The notes beneath the pieces are model-generated. The model did not search any database and was not told where the DNA came from. It saw only the letters and a list, made by a program, of their open reading frames with translations. A stretch of DNA of 20,153 bases from DASPHG01 sp035629775 (GTDB lineage: Bacteria > Actinomycetota > Thermoleophilia > Solirubrobacterales > Thermoleophilaceae), in the NCBI GenBank assembly GCA_035629775.1, contig DASPHG010000039.1:1-20153 (forward strand). The letters are read 5' to 3'. Shown here one piece after another: positions 5,925-11,653 of the stretch (the stretch's first letter is position 1; the number at the start of each line of letters is the position of its first letter). The position numbers and the translations under genes are program-made.

Positions 5925-6449
5925 ATGGGCGCGATCCTTGCCGGCGGCGCCGGGCGGCGCATGGGCGGCGTCTCGAAAGCGACGGTCGACCTCGACGGGC
6001 GCCCGCTGGCGGCCCACGTCGCGCGCGCCCTCTCCGCGGTCTGCGAGCCGCTCGCCGTCGTGTGCAAGCCGGACACCGAGCTACCCGAGCTGCCCGGGGT
6101 CGAGCGCTGGACCGAACCGGCCGAGCCGCGACACCCGCTCACGGGGATCGTCCACGCGCTCGAGCGAGCGGGCGGCCCGGTACTCGTGTGTGCGGTGGAC
6201 ATGCCGTGGGTGACCGCCGAGGCCTGCCGGTCGCTGATCGCCGCCGCACCCGGGAGCAGCGCCGCGGTCGCGGTCGGCGCGGGGCAGATGTGCCCGGTCT
6301 TCGGCGTGTACTCGCCCGAGCTGCTCGAGGCGCTGCGCGGCGCCCCGGCCGACGCGGCGCTGCACGAAACCGTCGCCGCGCTCGACCCGGCCCGGGTGGC
6401 GCTGCCGCCCGCGCTGCTGCGGAGCGTGAACGAGGTGGGCGACCTCTAG
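5925..6449 (+). CDS. mobA: MobA-like molybdenum cofactor guanylyltransferase (NTP transferase)
   Basis: A 174-residue nucleotidyltransferase (175 if the adjacent GTG 5922 is used). The N-terminal nucleotide-binding loop ILAGGAGRRMGGVSK is diagnostic, followed by LDGRPL, a metal-binding CAVDMPWV (about 89-96) and a C-terminal SVNEVGDL resembling the family's NxNTPEDL. MobA joins GMP to molybdopterin to form the bis-MGD precursor used by molybdoenzymes. The related CTP-transferring MocA and other NTP transferases of the same fold cannot be excluded. It is slightly shorter than E. coli MobA. No other molybdenum genes are in the window. It ends 51 bases before the cupredoxin-like lipoprotein gene, but a promoter-like TATCCT between them suggests that the two can be transcribed separately. 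Confidence 0.8.
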   Translation: MGAILAGGAGRRMGGVSKATVDLDGRPLAAHVARALSAVCEPLAVVCKPDTELPELPGVERWTEPAEPRHPLTGIVHALERAGGPVLVCAVDMPWVTAEACRSLIAAAPGSSAAVAVGAGQMCPVFGVYSPELLEALRGAPADAALHETVAALDPARVALPPALLRSVNEVGDL

Positions 6450-6454
6450 GTCAC

Positions 6455-6460
6455 TATCCT
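6455..6460 (+). promoter_or_regulatory. -10-like TATCCT upstream of the cupredoxin-like lipoprotein
   Basis: TATCCT fits TANNNT and lies about 40 bases before ATG 6501, giving a roughly 34-base leader with a weak purine-rich GAAAGCGAGAAAA before the start. No convincing -35 is seen. Confidence 0.3.
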
Positions 6461-6500
6461 GCCGCGCCTCTCTCCACCCCCGCAACGAAAGCGAGAAAAC

Positions 6501-7364
6501 ATGAGAAGCAAGGCACGCCACGAATGGCGTATCGCCGCGCTCGCGCTGGTCGTCCTGGCCCTCGGCGCTGCCGTCGTCGGCTGTGGCGACGACGATGACG
6601 ACGAGTCCGCGTCGTCTGACCCGGTGGCGCTCACGATCGAGGCGACCTCGGCTGAGCCGCCCGCGTACACGGCTCCCGAGACCGTCGAGGCCGGCGTCGT
6701 CGAGATCACGCTCGAGAACAACGCCGACGCCCAGATCGACGGCCAGCTCGTGCGCATCGACGGCGAGCACGCCGACGAAGAGATCGTCGGTGAGCTCCAG
6801 AACGCCATGCGGGGCCGGCCGGTCCAGGATTGGTTCCAGGGCGCGGGCGGCGCTCCGTCCACGAATCCCGGCGAGTCGAGCACCGTCACGCAGGTCCTCG
6901 AGCCGGGCGCCTACTACGTCGTCGGCGGTGACGCACCGCCCGCGGATGCGCTGACCAAGATCACGGTCGAGGGCGAGGGCGGCGCCGAGCTGCCGGAGGC
7001 CGACGGCACGATCGTGGCCACCGAGTACGAGTTCGCCGGCGAGAACCTGACCGCCGGCACCCAGCGCATCGAGATGCGCAACGAGGGCGAGGAGTGGCAT
7101 CACTTCCTCGGCGGCCAGCTCAAGGAGGGCGCCACGATCGAGGACGCCCGCGAGTTCCTGGAGACCGAGAAGGGCGCGCCGCCCTTCGCCGGATCCGAGG
7201 ATGAGGGAGTCGGCACCGCCGTCTTCGACGGCGGCATCTCGCAGATCGTCGAGGTCGACCTGAAGCCGGGGACCTACGCGTTCTTCTGCTTCATCGCCGA
7301 CCGCGCCGGCGGCCCGCCGCACGTCGCGAAGGGCATGGTGTCCGAGGTCACCGTCGAGGGCTAG
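6501..7364 (+). CDS. Lipoprotein with C-terminal cupredoxin-like domain
   Basis: A 287-residue predicted lipoprotein. The signal peptide contains an RR-K n-region and a lipobox VVGC with C28 lipidated, then an Asp-rich linker. The mature protein looks like two beta-sandwich halves (about 42-157 and 165-287), each with a VEAG- or LTAG-type strand typical of cupredoxins. The C-terminal half has a plausible type-1 copper set: H200 or H201 (EEWHHFLGG), C263 (FFCF), H274 and M279 (PPHVAKGM). The Cys-to-His gap of ten residues is longer than in plastocyanin, so copper binding needs testing. The N-terminal half lacks such ligands. It probably sits on the outer membrane face, in electron transfer or copper handling. 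Function is inferred from fold only. Confidence 0.72.
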   Translation: MRSKARHEWRIAALALVVLALGAAVVGCGDDDDDESASSDPVALTIEATSAEPPAYTAPETVEAGVVEITLENNADAQIDGQLVRIDGEHADEEIVGELQNAMRGRPVQDWFQGAGGAPSTNPGESSTVTQVLEPGAYYVVGGDAPPADALTKITVEGEGGAELPEADGTIVATEYEFAGENLTAGTQRIEMRNEGEEWHHFLGGQLKEGATIEDAREFLETEKGAPPFAGSEDEGVGTAVFDGGISQIVEVDLKPGTYAFFCFIADRAGGPPHVAKGMVSEVTVEG

Positions 7365-7382
7365 CTCGGAGCTCCGGCATCC

Positions 7383-7423
7383 AGTGTCGTCCGAGCGCCC
7401 TCAGCGGGCGCCGAGGCGACACT
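7383..7423. terminator. Large hairpin between convergent genes, probable two-way terminator
   Basis: AGTGTCG (7383-7389) pairs with CGACACT (7417-7423), and inside it GCGCCC pairs with GGGCGC around a TCAGC loop, with a mostly unpaired five-base internal loop on each side. It lies 19 bases after the lipoprotein stop and just past the stop of the minus-strand small membrane protein gene. No T-tract follows on either strand. CGGTGTCACCG (7424-7434) adds a small second hairpin. Confidence 0.55.
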
Positions 7424-7428
7424 CGGTG

Positions 7429-7590
7429 TCACCGCCGCAGCAGTACGTACGCCAGGCCGCCGATGAAGGCGACCTGGCCTACGGTCGCAGCCGTCCCGAG
7501 GTTCGCCGCGCCCAGGAGCGCGGCGAACCCGGTGACGGCGGCGAACAGCGCGAGGAGCGCGGTGGCCTCGATTGCAAACGGCCTCATCAT
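7429..7590 (-). CDS. Small membrane protein translationally coupled to meaB (53 residues)
   Basis: A short frame from ATG 7590 to TGA 7431-7429 encodes 53 residues. Two hydrophobic stretches, about 6-28 (beginning AIEATALLALFAAVTG) and about 33-51 (TVGQVAFIGGLAYVLL), are separated by Gly/Ala/Asn and followed by a terminal Arg-Arg, so it looks like a two-span membrane hairpin. The start overlaps the meaB stop in ATGA; a second ATG at 7587 overlaps it in TGATG. This supports coupled translation as the last gene of the ecm-meaB operon. I do not recognise a family. Whether it works with the mutase system or is only carried along is unknown. Confidence 0.6.
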   Translation of the reverse strand: MMRPFAIEATALLALFAAVTGFAALLGAANLGTAATVGQVAFIGGLAYVLLRR

Positions 7591-8537
7591 TGCCCGGCCT
7601 CTTCTAGCACCTGCACCAGCGCCGAGACCGGCAGGCCGGGGTCGCGCCCCACGAGCAGCGCCTCCGCCGCACGGCGTCCGCCGAGTGCGCGCACCGCGCT
7701 CTCTCCGCGCTCGAGCGTGAACTCAGCGAGCGCCGCCATCCGCCGCGCGCGCGTGCGCGACGCCGCCACGTCAACAGTCGCCCGGTGCGCGTCGAGCGCT
7801 TCCACCAGCTCGCCGATGCCACTGGGCGGTGGGACCGCCGAGACCGCCACCACCGGCGTGTTGCGCGCCCCGATCGCCCGCAGCGCCGCGGCCAGGTCGC
7901 GGCGCGCGCGCAGCGCGATCTGCTCGAGGTCCGCCTTGGTCACGACGAGCACGTCGGGCACCTCCATGATCCCCGCCTTCAGGAACTGCAGCACGTCGCC
8001 CGAGCCGGGCTGGACGACGACGGCGACGGTGTCGCACAGGTCGGCCACGTCGGTCTCGGACTGACCGACGCCCACCGTCTCCACGACCACCACGTCGAAC
8101 CCCGCCGCGAGCGCCTGCGCGGCCTCGCGCGTGGGGGGCGCCAGTCCTCCGAGCATCGTGCCGGCGGCGGTCGACCGGATCAGGATCCCGTCGTCGCGGG
8201 CGTCATGCTCGATCCGGGCGCGGTCGCCCAGGAGCGACCCGCCGGAGCGCTTGGACGAGGGGTCCACGGCGAGCACCGCGACTGTCCGGTCGCGGGCGCG
8301 CCACTCCTTGACGAGCGCGGAGAGAAGCGTCGACTTGCCCGCGCCGGGCGGGCCGGTGATGCCGACCAAGTGAGCGGGCGCCTCGCCGCCGAGCGCCGCG
8401 GGGGAGACCTCCGCCAGGAGCGCGGCCGCCTGCGCGCGTCCGTCGGGCGTGCGCGTCTCGATCAGGTTGAGGGCGGCCGGGGCGGCGCTGCGATCACCCT
8501 CACGCAGTCGCCGGCCAAGCTCGGCGCCGTCGCTCAA
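7587..8537 (-). CDS. meaB: MeaB/ArgK-type G-protein chaperone of a B12-dependent mutase
   Basis: A 316-residue P-loop GTPase of the MeaB/ArgK (SIMIBI) class. Motifs in order: Walker A GPPGAGKST (62-70), DPSSKRSGGSLLGDR (92-106), switch-region ETVGVGQSE (153-161) and base-recognition TKAD (200-203). A C-terminal helical part (about 255-316) is usual for dimerisation. MeaB proteins gate cofactor loading and protect or reactivate adenosylcobalamin-dependent acyl-CoA mutases. The proposed start is TTG 8537, whose TTGA overlaps the ecm stop, giving normal family length; no ATG or GTG alternative was found nearby. Its neighbour is ethylmalonyl-CoA mutase and not methylmalonyl-CoA mutase, so ethylmalonyl-CoA mutase is its likely client, although it may serve both enzymes. 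Confidence 0.9.
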   Translation of the reverse strand: MSDGAELGRRLREGDRSAAPAALNLIETRTPDGRAQAAALLAEVSPAALGGEAPAHLVGITGPPGAGKSTLLSALVKEWRARDRTVAVLAVDPSSKRSGGSLLGDRARIEHDARDDGILIRSTAAGTMLGGLAPPTREAAQALAAGFDVVVVETVGVGQSETDVADLCDTVAVVVQPGSGDVLQFLKAGIMEVPDVLVVTKADLEQIALRARRDLAAALRAIGARNTPVVAVSAVPPPSGIGELVEALDAHRATVDVAASRTRARRMAALAEFTLERGESAVRALGGRRAAEALLVGRDPGLPVSALVQVLEEAGQ

Positions 8538-10519
8538 GCCGCCGCTGCGCCGACGCCGTGGTGCTCGGCTACGAGTCCCACGATGTCGCCCATGATGCGG
8601 CTGATCTCGAAGTCCTTCGGCGTGTAGACGCGCGCGATGCCCGCCTCGATCAGCGCCTCCTCGTCCGCGCGGGGGATGATCCCTCCGACGACGACCGGCA
8701 CGTCGGCGCCCGCCTCCTTCAGCTCGCTCAGGACCGATGGGATCAGCTCGCGGTGCGAGCCCGAGAGGATCGAGAGCCCGACCACGTGCACACCCTCGTC
8801 GGCGGCCGTGCGCGCGATCTCCGACGGCGTCAGGCGAATGCCCTGGTACACGACGTCCATGCCCGCGTCGCGGGCGCGGACCGCGATCTGCTCGGCCCCG
8901 TTCGAGTGGCCGTCCAGCCCGGGCTTCCCGACCAGGATCTTGACCCGCCGCCCGAGCGCCTCGGAGACCCGCTCGACCTCCTCGCGCAGGTCGGCCAGCG
9001 TGCCGTCGTCGGCGGCGGCCGCATCCTGGACCCCGGTCGGCGCGCGGTACTCGCCGAAGACGTCGCGCAGCGCCTGCGCCCACTCGCCGGTGGTCGCGCC
9101 CGCGGCCGCGGCCTCGAGGGTGGGGGGCATGATGTTCTGAGACTCGTCGCGCGCTGCCTGCGCCAGCTTCTCGAGCGCGGCGTCGACGGCGGCCTGGTCG
9201 CGCTGCGAGCGCCACTCGCGGACGGCCTCGATCTGGCCCTGCTCGACCGTCGGGTCGACGGTGAGGATGCCGCCGTCCTCGCCCTGCTGGAGCGGCGAGG
9301 GCTCGGAGGTCGTGTAGACGTTCTGGCCGATCACCTTGAGGTCGCCGCTCTCGATCCTGCGAACGCGCTCGCGGTGCGACTCGACGAGCTGCGTCTTCAT
9401 GTAGTCCACCGCCTCGACCGCGCCGCCGTGCTCGGCGACGATCGCCATCTCGGCGCGGGCGGCCTCGGCGAGCTCGTCCACGAGCCCGTCCATGACCGTC
9501 GAGCCCTCGAAGATGTCCGGGTAGTCGAGCAGGTCGGTCTCGTAGGCGAGGATCTGCTGGATCCGCAGCGACCACTGCTGATCCCACGGGCGCGGCAGGC
9601 CGAGCGCCTCGTTCCACGCCGGGAGCTGGAGCGCCCGGGCGCGCGCGTTGCGGCCCATCGTGACCGCCAGCGCCTCGAGCACGATCCGGATGACGTTGTT
9701 CTCGGGCTGCGACTCCGTCAGCCCGAGCGAGTTCACCTGCACGCCGTAGCGGAAGCGGAGCATCTTCTCGTCCGTGACGCCGTAGCGCTTGCGGCCGAGC
9801 TCCTCCCACAGGCGCCCCATCGCGCGCAGCTTCGCGTGCTCCTCGACGAAGCGGATGCCCGCGTTGACGAAGAAGGACATGCGCCCGAAGACCCTTGGGA
9901 AGGTCTCGTCGTCCACACGCTCGCGCGCCTGATCGAGCACCGCCTGGGCCGTGGACAGCGAGAACGCGACCTCCTGAGCCGGGGTCGCGCCCGCCTCCTG
10001 CAGGTGGTAGCTGCAGATGTTGATCGGGTTCCACTTCGGCACCTCGTCGACGGTGAACGCGATCATGTCGGCGATCAGGCGCATCGACGGGCCGGGTGGG
10101 AACGCGTAGGTCCCGCGCGAGAGGAACTCCTTGATGATGTCGTTCTGGGTCGTGCCCTGGAGGACCTGGCGGTCCACGCCGTTCTCCTCCGCCACGGTCA
10201 TGTACAGGGCCAGCAGCCAGGCCGCCGTGGCGTTGATCGTCATCGACGTGTTCATCTCGTTCAGGGGGATGCCGTCGAGGAGCGTGTGCATGTCGCCCTT
10301 GTGGGCGATCGAGACGCCGACCTTGCCGACCTCGCCGCGTGAGAGCTCGTGGTCGGGGTCGTATCCCGTCTGGGTCGGCAGGTCGAACGCGACCGACAGC
10401 CCGGTCTGCCCCTTCTCGAGGTTCTTGCGGTAGAGCGCGTTCGAGTCGCGGGCGGTGGAGTGCCCCGCGTAAGTGCGCATCACCCAGGGCCGGTCAGGCT
10501 GATCGAGGCGGTGGCTCAC
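8534..10519 (-). CDS. ecm: Ethylmalonyl-CoA mutase (adenosylcobalamin-dependent)
   Basis: A 661-residue single-chain mutase, the length of characterised ethylmalonyl-CoA mutases and shorter than methylmalonyl-CoA mutase large subunits. It converts (2R)-ethylmalonyl-CoA to (2S)-methylsuccinyl-CoA in the ethylmalonyl-CoA pathway. Recognisable blocks: RTYAGHSTARDSNALYRKNL (15-34), GQTGLSVAFDLPTQTGYDPD (37-56), NPINICSYHLQEAGATP (164-180), LPRPWDQQWSLRIQQILAYE (308-327) and the C-terminal B12-binding domain with DGHSNG (536-541), matching DxHxxG. These blocks follow the Rhodobacter-type Ecm as I recall it. The start GTG 10519 gives MSHRLDQPDRPW, as expected just before the catalytic domain. TACAAT ends seven bases upstream, so the mRNA is probably leaderless. 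It overlaps meaB and is divergent from the hydrolase gene across 12 bases. Confidence 0.93.
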   Translation of the reverse strand: MSHRLDQPDRPWVMRTYAGHSTARDSNALYRKNLEKGQTGLSVAFDLPTQTGYDPDHELSRGEVGKVGVSIAHKGDMHTLLDGIPLNEMNTSMTINATAAWLLALYMTVAEENGVDRQVLQGTTQNDIIKEFLSRGTYAFPPGPSMRLIADMIAFTVDEVPKWNPINICSYHLQEAGATPAQEVAFSLSTAQAVLDQARERVDDETFPRVFGRMSFFVNAGIRFVEEHAKLRAMGRLWEELGRKRYGVTDEKMLRFRYGVQVNSLGLTESQPENNVIRIVLEALAVTMGRNARARALQLPAWNEALGLPRPWDQQWSLRIQQILAYETDLLDYPDIFEGSTVMDGLVDELAEAARAEMAIVAEHGGAVEAVDYMKTQLVESHRERVRRIESGDLKVIGQNVYTTSEPSPLQQGEDGGILTVDPTVEQGQIEAVREWRSQRDQAAVDAALEKLAQAARDESQNIMPPTLEAAAAGATTGEWAQALRDVFGEYRAPTGVQDAAAADDGTLADLREEVERVSEALGRRVKILVGKPGLDGHSNGAEQIAVRARDAGMDVVYQGIRLTPSEIARTAADEGVHVVGLSILSGSHRELIPSVLSELKEAGADVPVVVGGIIPRADEEALIEAGIARVYTPKDFEISRIMGDIVGLVAEHHGVGAAAA

Positions 10520-10526
10520 GACCCGA

Positions 10527-10532
10527 ATTGTA
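10527..10532 (-). promoter_or_regulatory. -10 box (TACAAT) of the leaderless ecm transcript
   Basis: TACAAT on the minus strand is one base from the bacterial consensus and ends seven bases before GTG 10519. Its first base is also the A of the divergent hydrolase ATG at 10532, so the promoter lies on the start of the neighbouring gene. No -35 is evident. Confidence 0.5.
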
Positions 10533-11368
10533 TGGTCCGGGGCCGTTTGGGCCGCGCGATCGACGTCAGGCATCAGGGCCGCGAGCGGGTCATATGCGCC
10601 TTCGAGGTGGACGGCTTCGTGGTCGATCCCGGACCTACGACGTCGATGGAGACGATGCTCGCGGGCCTCGGCGCGCCTCCGCGCGGGCTCCTGCTCACGC
10701 ACATCCACCTGGATCACGCGGGCGCGACCGGCGTGCTGGTGCGGCGATTCCCGGACCTGCCCGTGTACGTGCACGAGCGCGGCGCGCCCCATCTCGTGGA
10801 TCCCACGAAGCTGCTGGCCAGTGCGAGGCGCGTCTACGGCGAGGAGATGGACGAGCTGTGGGGCGAGTTCGCCGCGGTGCCGAAGCGCAACATCCGCACG
10901 CTCTCGGGCGGCGAGCGCTTCGAGGGTTTTCGTGTCGAGTACACGCCCGGGCACGCCGTCCACCACGTCACCTACCTGGACGAGGCGACCGGCGACGCCT
11001 ACGTCGGCGACGTCGCGGGCGTGCGGATCCCGCCGCACCCGTTCACGTTCGCGCCGACGCCGCCGCCCGACATCGACATCCCGCTCTGGCTCGAATCGCT
11101 CGAGCGCGTGCGCGCCCTCGCCCCGGCGGCGCTGTGCCTGACCCACTTCGGCCGCTTCGACGACGTGGACGGCCAGTTGGACGCGGTCGCTGCGTACCTC
11201 GAGCGGCGGCGCGAGCCCGTGGCCGACCAGGAGAGCTTCGAGCGCCAGATCGTCGAAGAGGCGGTCGCCGCGGTGGGCGCTGACGACGCGGCAACGTACT
11301 TCCAGGCCGCGCCACCGGAGCAGATCTGGTGGGGATTGCAGCGTTACTGGGCAAGACAGGGGAAATGA
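10532..11368 (+). CDS. Metallo-beta-lactamase-fold hydrolase
   Basis: A 278-residue metallo-hydrolase. The metal-binding motif THIHLDHAG (HxHxDH) is intact, followed by PGHAVHHVTYLD (third metal-ligand region), a GDVAGVR aspartate segment and LTHFGRF with the distal His. The N-terminal strand VDGFVVDPGP is typical of glyoxalase II/RNase Z-like members. The fold covers thioesterases, lactonases and glyoxalase II; the substrate cannot be read here. ATG 10532 is preferred because family similarity starts nearby (RAIDVRHQGRERVI); an in-frame GTG at 10511 is possible. No ribosome site or -10 box is obvious upstream, so its transcript may begin inside the ecm coding region. It overlaps clpS in ATGA, which indicates coupled translation. 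Confidence 0.83.
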   Translation: MVRGRLGRAIDVRHQGRERVICAFEVDGFVVDPGPTTSMETMLAGLGAPPRGLLLTHIHLDHAGATGVLVRRFPDLPVYVHERGAPHLVDPTKLLASARRVYGEEMDELWGEFAAVPKRNIRTLSGGERFEGFRVEYTPGHAVHHVTYLDEATGDAYVGDVAGVRIPPHPFTFAPTPPPDIDIPLWLESLERVRALAPAALCLTHFGRFDDVDGQLDAVAAYLERRREPVADQESFERQIVEEAVAAVGADDAATYFQAAPPEQIWWGLQRYWARQGK

Positions 11369-11652
11369 CCGGAACAGTCGAGCTCCCCAAGGTCGGCGGC
11401 CCCGGGTCGGGGCTGGAGGACAACTGGCGCGTGATCGTGCTGAACGACGACCACAACACCTTCGACGGCGTCGCCGCGGCGCTGGCCCGGGTCGTGCCCG
11501 GCGTGACGCTCGACCAGGGCTACCGGTTCGCGGACAAGATCCACAACTCCGGCCAGGCGATCGTGTGGACGGGTGCGAAGGAGCCGGCCGAGCTCTACTG
11601 GGAGCAGCTGAACGACGCCGGGCTGACGATGGCCCCGCTCGAGCAGGGCTGA
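11365..11652 (+). CDS. clpS: ATP-dependent Clp protease adaptor ClpS
   Basis: A 95-residue ClpS. The core motif WRVIVLNDDHNTF (21-33) holds the conserved Asn-Asp pair (N27, D28) that binds the N-terminal amine of N-degron substrates, and DKIHNSGQAIV (57-67) holds the conserved His (H60). ClpS delivers proteins with destabilising N-terminal residues to the ClpA or ClpC unfoldase. The first about 18 residues are a flexible Gly/Pro-rich arm. ATG 11365 is preceded by a close AGGGGA and overlaps the hydrolase stop. The coupling to a metallo-hydrolase is unexpected for function and may only reflect operon packing. It ends two bases before the convergent subtilase stop, with no room for a separate terminator. 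Confidence 0.9.
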   Translation: MTGTVELPKVGGPGSGLEDNWRVIVLNDDHNTFDGVAAALARVVPGVTLDQGYRFADKIHNSGQAIVWTGAKEPAELYWEQLNDAGLTMAPLEQG

Positions 11653-11653
11653 C

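Noticed and set aside
6432..6446. Small hairpin GAGGT/ACCTC at the end of the MobA-like gene as a terminator
   Set aside because: The stem is only five pairs, lies inside the coding end and has no T-tract, so it is too weak to call in GC-rich DNA.
7384..8064. Plus-strand open frame starting after the cupredoxin-like lipoprotein
   Set aside because: It begins inside the hairpin and runs antisense to the small membrane protein and meaB; Ser/Arg/Ala-rich with no domain.
8558..10342. Long open frame on the plus strand opposite ecm (594 codons)
   Set aside because: It is the GC-biased antisense shadow of the mutase gene. Its product is low-complexity Arg/Val/Leu/Asp with no domain, and ecm on the other strand is unmistakable.
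8534..10519. Reading the mutase as methylmalonyl-CoA mutase
   Set aside because: The length (661 residues, single chain), the blocks around YAGHSTARDSNALY and WDQQWSLRIQQILAYE, and the ccr neighbourhood fit ethylmalonyl-CoA mutase better.
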